The position numbers and the translations under genes are program-made. Of a stretch of DNA of 11,190 nucleotides, positions 5,701-10,314 are shown piece after piece. The stretch's first letter is position 1. Every line of letters starts with the position of its first letter. This DNA is from Thermococcus sp. (GTDB lineage Archaea; Methanobacteriota_B; Thermococci; Thermococcales; Thermococcaceae). The stretch covers positions 1-11,190 of the forward strand of contig JAGHBN010000025.1 in assembly GCA_021160985.1 (NCBI GenBank). The letters run 5' to 3'. The notes beneath the pieces were generated by a model. The model was not told where the DNA came from. It was given only the letters and a program-made list of their open reading frames with translations, and searched no databases.

Positions 5701-7287
5701 TTCATACGGCTGAGGTTTTCGAACGGCAGGGAGATAACAGTAACGCCGGAGCACCCGATAATGGTGTGGGAAAACGGCGAGATAAGGGAAAAACCGGCCG
5801 AGAAGGTCACCGTGGACGACATGGTGCTCGGAGTCTCGAAGTACCCAATAGAACTCCAGCCACCGGACGACAAGGTTTTAAAGGACAAAAAGAGTGCTTG
5901 GGCCAGGCAGGACTACCTCTACTCCCTTGGCATTGTATCGAGAATAAGGAAGGGTTCAGCCGGCTACGAGGTTCTTACCGCGGAGAGAACCTTCCCGGGA
6001 GAGCTCCTGAGGACTCTAAGAGACGCCGGAAAAGAACTGCGCTTCAAGCTCTCCAAGTGGTACCACGCGAGAAAACCCCTCGTTTCAGAAAACCTCCTGC
6101 GAGAGGAGATAGAAAGGCTTAGGAACCACATCAAGTATGTCCTGGAAATCGCCGAGAAAGAGCCCCTCGAAGCCCTCAACTACCTCATCAAATCGAAGGT
6201 CGCCTCCAAGTACGGGCTCACCGCCCAGACCCTCACACAGTGGGTAGCGAGGGGAGAGCCGCTCGCCCTATCGATAGTGAGGGACGAAATAAAAGCGGCG
6301 ACAGAAAGGATCGAGAAGGCCATAAAGAGCGTGGAAGACCTCCTAAACGCCAACATCAACTTCCTTAAGATAAACGAGGTCGAAGAGATACCCAACGACC
6401 GCTGGGAGTGGGTCTACGACGTAACAGTCGAGCCGCATCACCTCTTCGTTTCCCACGGGCTGGTTCTCCACAACACTATAAGCATCTCGAAAGCAGGCAT
6501 AACCGCAACGCTGAACGCCAGGACAACCGTCATAGCCGCCGCAAACCCGAAGTACGGCCGTTTCAACCGGCACAAGAGCCTCCCGGAGCAGCTCGACCTT
6601 CCGCCCACACTGCTGAGCAGGTTTGACCTGATATTCCTCCTCCTGGACGAGCCCGACGAGAAGCTCGATTCCAACATAGCGGAGCACATCCTCAAAGTCC
6701 GCAGGGGCGAAGCGGAGGCCGTGACGCCGAAAATACCCCACGACCTTCTCAAGAAGTACATAGCCTACGCCAGGAAGAACATCCACCCGGTGCTGAGCAG
6801 GGAGGCCATGGAGGAGATAAAGCGCTACTACGTGAGGATGAGGAAGGGATTCAGACGCTCCAGCGACGATGAGGGTGTGCAGCCTATACCGATTACCGCG
6901 AGACAGCTGGAAGCGCTAATCCGTCTCAGCGAGGCACACGCGAGGATGAGGCTGAGCGAGACCGTGACGAGAGAGGATGCCAGGGCAGCGATAAGGCTCG
7001 TTGAGGACATGATAAAGAAGATAGCCGTGGACGAGGAGGGAACGCTCGACGTATCAATACTCGAGGTGGGTACGAGCTCAAGGAAAATCAACAAGATAGA
7101 CCGCCTCGTGAGCATAGTGAAGGCCCTCGAGGACGAGGGAGAGTACGGTGCCCCCGTCGACAGGATACTCGAGGAGGCCGCCAAGCAGGGCATAAACAAG
7201 GCCGAAGCCAGGCGTCTGCTGGAAGAGCTCTCCGCCAAGTCAAGGATATACGAGCCAAGGGCAGGATTCTACAGAGTGCTCGGATAA
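2788..7287 (+). CDS. mcm: Replicative DNA helicase MCM with four in-frame inteins (1499 aa precursor)
   Basis: Archaeal MCM, the hexameric 3'-5' helicase of the replication fork. The precursor has 1499 residues; removing four inteins (336-520, 548-688, 717-873, 897-1229) leaves 683, the normal archaeal MCM length. The N-terminal domain holds a C2C2 zinc site (C140, C143, C163, C166). The AAA+ core has Walker A GDPGVAK (329-335) completed by S521, then SSSAAGL joined to TAAAVRDEF, Walker B as ADGGFA joined to CIDEFDKM (D876, E877), the presensor-1 hairpin EQQ joined to TISISKAG, sensor 1 N1253 in AAANPKYG, and arginine finger R1278 in LLSRFD. A winged helix ends the protein (about 1430-1499). 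The start is the ATG at 2788, coupled to gins23. Every intein lies in a nucleotide- or DNA-handling element, so the unspliced protein should be inactive. No frameshift is seen; all four inteins are in frame with standard junction residues. Confidence 0.97.
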   Translation: MDREDIIERFASFLRNYADDRGNEVYINKLKDLLTVIPKRSLTIDWTHLNSYDPELAEELLNNPEEAIEAAEDAIQIVLREPPIEKKEEFKVHARFYNLPKTLLVKELGSEHINRFIQVDGIVTRVSEVKPFVQKAVFVCKDCGNEMIRLQKPYENLIKPARCDACGSRNIDLDVEKSRFINFQSFRLQDRPESLKGGQMPRFVDAILLDDMVDSALPGDRVLITGVLRVILEQKDKKPIFKKVLEVNHIEQLSKEIEELDISPEDEQKIRELARRKDVIETIVDSIAPAIWGMKDVKMGIALALFGGVQRILPDGTKLRGESHVLLVGDPGVAKCVDYHTKVLLADGSLREIGRIIEKAIEKAEANETLGRVDDGFYAPIELELYALDAKTLKVRKVKANIAWKRKAPDRMFRIKTASGREIRVTPTHPFFTFENGQFRTRKAEELRVGDFIATPRRDNEPRIVPKTEDEGLKKLLEESDIFWDRIVEIEEYTPEHEWVYDLQVPEHHNFIANDIFVHNSQLLRYVANLAPRAIYTSGKSSSAAGLCVAPDSVIETNMGRFEIGSLVDRVIPEDVTEYKSVDAEPLGLTVKTKEGARRVLRLWKLKAPEKLVRIRAKDGREIVVTPETRLLTPEGWKQAKDITDQVLTDNGVVRVTTEIISSPYDHVYDLTVEGSHSFIANGFVVHNTAAAVRDEFTGSWVLEAGVLVLADGGFACLHPDSRVLVNGKYVRIEDLFESEKSYKALSDGQVVDIQEKEMEVTALDLTNMKTKASKATIIRRKPWKGELLRLKFRSGNEVTLTPDHLLIDGQTLEWKEAEKFKVGESVIGLDENFSPRPDEITSIERVPYDGYVYDLYVPGEHNFLAEGIVVHNCIDEFDKMSDRDRSAIHEALEQQSYHHDFELLLADGRKVKIGELVDSLIEANRDRVILGKDTEILPVDDIELLAYDLEKKEVIKVKADRVSRHKAPEKFIRLRFSNGREITVTPEHPIMVWENGEIREKPAEKVTVDDMVLGVSKYPIELQPPDDKVLKDKKSAWARQDYLYSLGIVSRIRKGSAGYEVLTAERTFPGELLRTLRDAGKELRFKLSKWYHARKPLVSENLLREEIERLRNHIKYVLEIAEKEPLEALNYLIKSKVASKYGLTAQTLTQWVARGEPLALSIVRDEIKAATERIEKAIKSVEDLLNANINFLKINEVEEIPNDRWEWVYDVTVEPHHLFVSHGLVLHNTISISKAGITATLNARTTVIAAANPKYGRFNRHKSLPEQLDLPPTLLSRFDLIFLLLDEPDEKLDSNIAEHILKVRRGEAEAVTPKIPHDLLKKYIAYARKNIHPVLSREAMEEIKRYYVRMRKGFRRSSDDEGVQPIPITARQLEALIRLSEAHARMRLSETVTREDARAAIRLVEDMIKKIAVDEEGTLDVSILEVGTSSRKINKIDRLVSIVKALEDEGEYGAPVDRILEEAAKQGINKAEARRLLEELSAKSRIYEPRAGFYRVLG
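3793..4347 (+). other. MCM intein 1 (185 aa mini-intein at the Walker A/P-loop site)
   Basis: The intein runs from Cys336 to Asn520 and interrupts GDPGVAK/S, with Ser521 as the +1 nucleophile. Block A begins CVDYHTKVLLADG. Block B is GREIRVTPTHPFF with Thr426 and His429. Blocks F and G are WVYDLQVPEHHNFIANDIF followed by VHN. There is no endonuclease. However, the segment from IATPRR (453-458) to LLEESDIFWDRIVEIEEY (476-493) resembles the two edges that flank the endonuclease in full archaeal inteins, so this looks like a deletion derivative. Known chemistry: Cys1 thioester formation, transfer to Ser+1, Asn cyclisation assisted by the penultimate His. All required residues are present, so splicing is expected. 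A hand count over 3841-4080 gives about 51% GC, below the MCM exteins. Confidence 0.96.
4429..4851 (+). other. MCM intein 2 (141 aa mini-intein lacking the block B histidine)
   Basis: The intein runs from Cys548 to Asn688 and interrupts SSSAAGL/TAAAVRDE, with Thr689 as the +1 residue. At 141 residues it is close to the minimal splicing domain, with no endonuclease. Block A begins CVAPDSVIETNMG and blocks F/G are HVYDLTVEGSHSFIANGF followed by VVHN. Block B reads GREIVVTPETRLL: the usual TxxH is TPET, with Thr629 (intein position 82) where His should be. Intein position 58 is Lys605, in LWKLKAPEK. The T. kodakarensis CDC21-1 intein has been described as lacking this His and using Lys58 instead, so this is most likely an orthologue that still splices. 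About 51% GC over 4441-4800 by hand count, lower than the exteins. Confidence 0.95.
4936..5406 (+). other. MCM intein 3 (157 aa mini-intein inside Walker B)
   Basis: The intein runs from Cys717 to Asn873 and splits the Walker B region between GGFA and CIDEFDKM, with Cys874 as the +1 nucleophile. Block A begins CLHPDSRVLVNGKYVRIEDL. Block B is GNEVTLTPDHLLIDG with Thr802 and His805. Blocks F/G are YVYDLYVPGEHNFLAEGI followed by VVHN. All catalytic positions are conventional and there is no endonuclease domain; the region between EKFKVGESVIGLDE and RPDEITSIERV is only a short linker. The catalytic Walker B acidic pair (D876, E877) lies two residues past the junction, so ATP hydrolysis should need this excision. 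Its codon use looks closer to the exteins than that of inteins 1 and 2. Confidence 0.95.
5476..6474 (+). other. MCM intein 4 (333 aa, Ser1, with a non-canonical insert) in the presensor-1 hairpin
   Basis: The intein runs from Ser897 to Asn1229 and interrupts HEALEQQ/TISISKAG, with Thr1230 as +1. The first nucleophile is Ser instead of the usual Cys. Block A begins SYHHDFELLLADGRKVKIGE. Block B is GREITVTPEHPIMVW with Thr986 and His989. Blocks F/G are WVYDVTVEPHHLFVSHGL followed by VLHN. Between the halves, about residues 1020-1190, lies an insert where an endonuclease would sit. YLYSLGIVSRIRKG (1043-1056) could be a decayed LAGLIDADG motif, but the catalytic acidic residue is absent. The rest is charged and helical, with a helix-turn-helix-like stretch SKVASKYGLTAQTLTQW (1136-1152). 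I judge splicing likely and nuclease activity unlikely. Confidence 0.94.
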
Positions 7288-7295
7288 AGCCAAAG

Positions 7296-7304
7296 ATTAT
7301 AAAG
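7296..7304 (+). promoter_or_regulatory. Promoter for aIF2 beta
   Basis: CAAAGATTATAAAG (7291-7304) is a good match to an archaeal BRE plus TATA box. It begins a few bases after the mcm stop and lies about 31 bases before the aIF2 beta ATG, leaving a leader of about 10 bases with GGTGAGAG. It gives aIF2 beta its own promoter; readthrough from mcm is also possible because I see no terminator between them. Confidence 0.65.
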
Positions 7305-7334
7305 TGGCTGGAATAGTTAGGATGGGGTGAGAGC

Positions 7335-7766
7335 ATGGAAGAGAAGAAGGTTGACTTTTACGATTTCGAAGGGCTGCTCGATAAGGCTTACGAGGAACTG
7401 CCGGAAAACGTGAAGCACCACACGTCCCGTTTCGAAGTCCCACCAGCCCAGGTCACGATCGCCGGCAACAGGACTATAATCGAAAACTTTGTGGACATAG
7501 CGGAGGCCATGAACCGCGACCCGAACCACCTGCTCAAGTTCATACTGCGCGAGGTGGCTACCGCAGGAACGCTCGAGGGCAGGCGTGTGATCCTCCAGGG
7601 AAGGTTTACTCCCTACCTTATAGCCAACAAGATGAAGAAGTACCTCAAGGGGTACGTCATCTGTCCTGTCTGTGGCTCGCCCGACACCAAGATACTCAAG
7701 AAGGGCCGCTTCCACTTCCTCAAGTGTGAAGCATGTGGTGCCGAGACGCCAATCCAGCACCTCTGA
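7335..7766 (+). CDS. eif2b: Translation initiation factor aIF2, beta subunit
   Basis: Beta subunit of the archaeal heterotrimeric aIF2, which delivers initiator methionyl-tRNA to the small ribosomal subunit. The 143 residues follow the family layout: a short N-terminal helix that contacts the gamma subunit (about 1-25), a central alpha/beta core (about 30-100, containing FVDIAEAMNRDPNHLLKFI), and a C-terminal zinc ribbon with C110-x2-C113 and C131-x2-C134. The eukaryotic lysine-rich N-terminal extension is absent, as expected for archaea. The start at 7335 has a GGTGAGAG site two bases upstream. The gene follows mcm by 47 bases; as I recall, this order is shared by other Thermococcales. Nothing unusual is seen. 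Confidence 0.97.
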   Translation: MEEKKVDFYDFEGLLDKAYEELPENVKHHTSRFEVPPAQVTIAGNRTIIENFVDIAEAMNRDPNHLLKFILREVATAGTLEGRRVILQGRFTPYLIANKMKKYLKGYVICPVCGSPDTKILKKGRFHFLKCEACGAETPIQHL

Positions 7767-7769
7767 ACC

Positions 7770-7812
7770 TTTTTTCATCCAATTCTTGTACTATTGTACA
7801 CATTTTTTCTTT
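7770..7812 (+). terminator. T-rich terminator region after aIF2 beta with a small inverted repeat
   Basis: A T6 run (7770-7775) begins four bases after the aIF2 beta stop. A second (7803-7808, then CTTT) follows a short inverted repeat, TGTAC-TATT-GTACA (7787-7800). Archaeal RNA polymerase terminates on oligo-T in the non-template strand, so either run could end the transcript. The repeat could form a weak five-pair hairpin ahead of the second run, or be a protein-binding site. Confidence 0.65.
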
Positions 7813-7837
7813 GGGAGGCCTAACGTTTTTGAAAACC

Positions 7838-7845
7838 CTTTTAAA
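7838..7845 (+). promoter_or_regulatory. Putative promoter for the mmd operon
   Basis: GAAAACCCTTTTAAAC (7831-7846) looks like an A-rich BRE-like stretch followed by a CTTTTAAA TATA box. A start site about 25 bases downstream falls near 7867-7872, giving a leader of roughly 25 bases that ends with GGGGGAG before the ATG at 7895. The leader is somewhat longer than for the other genes here. Confidence 0.5.
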
Positions 7846-7894
7846 CTTTACAAACTACAAGTGCCGGACATAAATCCACTCAGGGGGAGTTCTT

Positions 7895-9463
7895 ATGAGC
7901 ATGGAGGTGAAAGTCAACGAACTGTATGAGAGAAAGAAGAAGATACTCGAGATGGGCGGCGAAGGGGCCGTTGAAAAACAGCACGCTAAAGGAAAGCTCA
8001 CCGCCCGCGAAAGAATTGAGAAGCTTCTCGACCCAGGAAGCTTTGTGGAGATAGGAATGTTCGTCAAGCACCGCGGGACGGAGTTCGGGCTCGATAAGAA
8101 GGAACTGCCCGCCGATGGCGTCATCACCGGCTACGGAACCATCGACGGAAGGCTCGTCTTCGTGTTTGCCCAGGACTTCACCGTCATGGGTGGTTCTCTC
8201 GGCGAGATGCACGCGGCGAAGATAAAGCGCGTAATGGAGCTGGCCCTTGAAGCCGGCGCTCCCGTCATAGGCCTCAACGACTCCGGTGGGGCGAGGATTC
8301 AGGAGGGCGTTGACTCGCTCAAGGGCTACGGTGAGATCTTCAAGATGAACACAATTCTCAGCGGTGTTGTCCCGCAGATCACCGCGATTATGGGCCCCTG
8401 CGCCGGAGGAGCCGTTTACAGCCCGGCAATAGGAGACTTCATCCTCATGGTGGACAACCCGGCAAGCTTCATGTTCATCACCGGCCCACAGGTCGTTAAG
8501 GCCGTCACCGGCGTCGAGGTCACGCCGATTCAGCTCGGTGGTGCAATGGTTCACGCCCAGAAGAGTGGACAGGCCCACCTCGTGGGCAAGAATGATGAAG
8601 AGGTTCTTGCCCTCATAAGGAGGCTTCTCAGCTACCTGCCGTCAAACAACATGGAAAAGCCGCCGCGCGTCAAGACAAACGACCTGCCCTTCAGGAAGAC
8701 CGAGAACCTCTACTCAATCGTCCCGGACGACCCGAACAAGGGCTACGACGTCAGGCAGGTCATCTACGAGATAGTCGACAGGGACGAGAACGGCAACCCA
8801 GACTTCCTGGAGATTCTGCCCTACTTCGCCCCGAACGCTGTCGTTGGATTCGGAAGGATGAACGGCCAGACCGTCGGTATAGTCGCCAACAACCCGATAC
8901 ACTTCGCGGGCGTTCTCGACATAGACAGCTCCGACAAGATTGCCAGGTTCGTTAGAACCTGCGACGCCTTCAACATCCCGATAGTCACCCTCGTTGACGT
9001 TCCGGGCTACCTCCCGGGAACCCAGCAGGAGTACGGCGGAATCATCCGGCACGGTGCAAAGGTCCTCTACGCCTACTCCGAGGCAACGGTTCCGATGGTC
9101 ACGGTCATCCTCAGGAAGGCCTACGGCGGTGCCTACCTCGCCATGGGGAGCAAGCACCTTGGAGCCGACTTCGTCTTCGCCTGGCCCACCGCAGAGATAG
9201 CGGTCATGGGTCCAGAGGGAGCGGCCAACATCATCTTCAGAAAGGAGATTGCCGCAGCAGAGAACCCGGAGGAAGTGAGGCAGCAGAAGATAGCCGAGTA
9301 CCGCGAACGCTTCGCCAACCCGTACGTTGCAGCGGCGAGGGGCTACATAGACGACGTCATAGACCCTGCCGAGACGAGGGCAAAGATAATCCTCGCTCTT
9401 GAGGCCATGGAGAGCAAGCGCGTTAAGCTGCCCCCGAAGAAGCACGGCAACATACCGCTGTGA
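7895..9463 (+). CDS. mmdA: Methylmalonyl-CoA decarboxylase alpha subunit (biotin-dependent carboxyltransferase)
   Basis: Carboxyltransferase of the acyl-CoA carboxyltransferase family. It moves the carboxyl group of an acyl-CoA (methylmalonyl-CoA in the named enzymes) onto biotin on the MmdC subunit. The 522 residues make two crotonase-like halves. The N-half has DSGGARIQEG (129-138) and MGPCAGGAVYSPA (166-178), the glycine-rich oxyanion-hole segments; the C-half has AYGGAYLAMGSK (409-420). The length is typical. The same fold serves propionyl-CoA carboxylase, but here the following genes encode a membrane anchor, a biotin carrier and a sodium pump, with no biotin carboxylase in view, which favours a decarboxylase. 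The substrate is inferred. The start at 7895 follows GGGGGAG; an ATG two codons later is possible. It is first in a four-gene operon, with nine bases before mmdD. Confidence 0.92.
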   Translation: MSMEVKVNELYERKKKILEMGGEGAVEKQHAKGKLTARERIEKLLDPGSFVEIGMFVKHRGTEFGLDKKELPADGVITGYGTIDGRLVFVFAQDFTVMGGSLGEMHAAKIKRVMELALEAGAPVIGLNDSGGARIQEGVDSLKGYGEIFKMNTILSGVVPQITAIMGPCAGGAVYSPAIGDFILMVDNPASFMFITGPQVVKAVTGVEVTPIQLGGAMVHAQKSGQAHLVGKNDEEVLALIRRLLSYLPSNNMEKPPRVKTNDLPFRKTENLYSIVPDDPNKGYDVRQVIYEIVDRDENGNPDFLEILPYFAPNAVVGFGRMNGQTVGIVANNPIHFAGVLDIDSSDKIARFVRTCDAFNIPIVTLVDVPGYLPGTQQEYGGIIRHGAKVLYAYSEATVPMVTVILRKAYGGAYLAMGSKHLGADFVFAWPTAEIAVMGPEGAANIIFRKEIAAAENPEEVRQQKIAEYRERFANPYVAAARGYIDDVIDPAETRAKIILALEAMESKRVKLPPKKHGNIPL

Positions 9464-9472
9464 GGTGAAAGC

Positions 9473-9841
9473 ATGAGCGAGTTCATGGAGGGCCTCAATC
9501 TGACCGTCCTCGGCGTCACAATAGTCTTCATGGTGCTCAGCATACTGGCCGTTGTTCTCTACGCCGTCGGCTGGCTCGAAAGAAGGCTTGTTGAAAGGGA
9601 GCTGTCGGTGTCCGAGCCAGCCCCTGCCCCCGCTCCGGAGGTGAAGGAGGAAAGACCCACCGTACCCCCCAAGGACCTGGCCGTCATAATGGCGGCAGTT
9701 CTGGCATACACCGCCGAGAAGGCTTCCCAGCTCAGGCCCCTGCCATTCAAGAGGAAGGTTTCAGATGCCTGGCGCCTCTACGGCGTCCAGTCGAGCATGG
9801 AGGAAGTTGAGGACTTCAACTATGAGATGGGGAAGTGGTGA
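9473..9841 (+). CDS. mmdD: Methylmalonyl-CoA decarboxylase delta subunit (OadG/MmdD-like membrane anchor)
   Basis: Small membrane subunit of 122 residues that holds the decarboxylase complex together and is needed for assembly in related pumps. One N-terminal transmembrane helix is visible (about 9-34, LNLTVLGVTIVFMVLSIL onward), followed by basic residues (RRLVERE), an Ala/Pro/Glu-rich linker (48-66) and a predicted soluble helix, PPKDLAVIMAAVLAYTAEK (65-83). The positive-inside rule suggests the C-terminal tail is cytoplasmic, where it would meet MmdA. It is recognised by architecture and operon position more than by sequence, since this family diverges quickly. A GAGGTGAAAGC site precedes the ATG. 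The stop lies two bases before the mmdC ATG. Confidence 0.85.
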   Translation: MSEFMEGLNLTVLGVTIVFMVLSILAVVLYAVGWLERRLVERELSVSEPAPAPAPEVKEERPTVPPKDLAVIMAAVLAYTAEKASQLRPLPFKRKVSDAWRLYGVQSSMEEVEDFNYEMGKW

Positions 9842-9843
9842 AA

Positions 9844-10308
9844 ATGGCGAAGGTTAAGGTCATCGTTGATGGTGTTGAGTATGAGGTAGAGGTTGAGGAG
9901 CTTGGAATGGGCAGGTTCAAGGTTGCCTTTGAGGGCAAGAGCTACGAAGTTGAGGCCAAGGGGCTTGGAATTGACGTGGGCGCCCTCACCGCCCCCGTTG
10001 AAGCACCTGTCACCCCCTCTGCTCCGAGTGTTCCCCAAGCTTCTGTCTCTGCTCCGACTCCGGCTCCAGCAGCGTCAACTCCAGCTCCGGCGGGGGAGGG
10101 TGTTGTTACAGCCCCAATGCCGGGTAAGATTCTCAGAATACTCGTGAAGGAAGGCGAGGAAGTTAAGACTGGACAAGGACTACTCGTCTTAGAAGCGATG
10201 AAAATGGAGAACGAAATACCAGCACCAAAAGACGGAGTAATCAAGAAAATCCTCGTCAAAGAAGGCGACACCGTAGACACCGGACAACCACTAATCGAAC
10301 TAGGGTGA
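9844..10308 (+). CDS. mmdC: Methylmalonyl-CoA decarboxylase gamma subunit (biotin carrier protein)
   Basis: Biotin carboxyl carrier of the complex, 154 residues. An N-terminal beta-rich segment (1-45, AKVKVIVDGVEYEVEVEE) is joined by an Ala/Pro/Ser/Thr-rich flexible linker (48-84) to a biotinyl domain (86-154). The biotinylation motif EAMKMEN places biotin on Lys120, 34 residues from the C-terminus as usual. The swinging domain carries CO2 from MmdA to the sodium pump MmdB. The start is the ATG at 9844, with GGTGA just upstream overlapping the mmdD stop; two in-frame GTGs at 9835 and 9838 are less likely. Codon use changes in the last third: from about 10171, 25 of 45 codons end in A (CAA, CTA, TTA, GAA, AAA) and GC falls to about 47% by hand count, unlike the rest of the operon. 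Confidence 0.94.
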   Translation: MAKVKVIVDGVEYEVEVEELGMGRFKVAFEGKSYEVEAKGLGIDVGALTAPVEAPVTPSAPSVPQASVSAPTPAPAASTPAPAGEGVVTAPMPGKILRILVKEGEEVKTGQGLLVLEAMKMENEIPAPKDGVIKKILVKEGDTVDTGQPLIELG

Positions 10309-10314
10309 GGACAG

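Noticed and set aside
5766..6122. A separate 118-residue gene on the plus strand inside intein 4
   Set aside because: It is an out-of-frame shadow of the mcm frame, with an Arg/Gly-rich low-complexity translation and no ribosome binding site.
5833..6360. An active LAGLIDADG homing endonuclease in intein 4
   Set aside because: No intact LAGLIDADG motif with its acidic residue is visible; only one weak, altered candidate helix is present.
3793..6474. Reading the extra MCM segments as ordinary domain insertions or assembly errors
   Set aside because: Each has block A, B, F and G intein motifs with a Cys/Ser start, an HN end and a Ser/Thr/Cys +1 residue, and removal of all four restores continuous MCM motifs in frame.
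8714..9445. Long minus-strand frame (243 codons) opposite mmdA
   Set aside because: GC-rich coding DNA often gives long antisense frames; its translation has no recognisable motif and mmdA is unambiguous.
7895..9463. Propionyl-CoA or acetyl-CoA carboxylase instead of a decarboxylase
   Set aside because: The fold alone cannot decide, but the downstream membrane anchor and sodium-pump beta subunit, and no biotin carboxylase in view, favour a decarboxylase.
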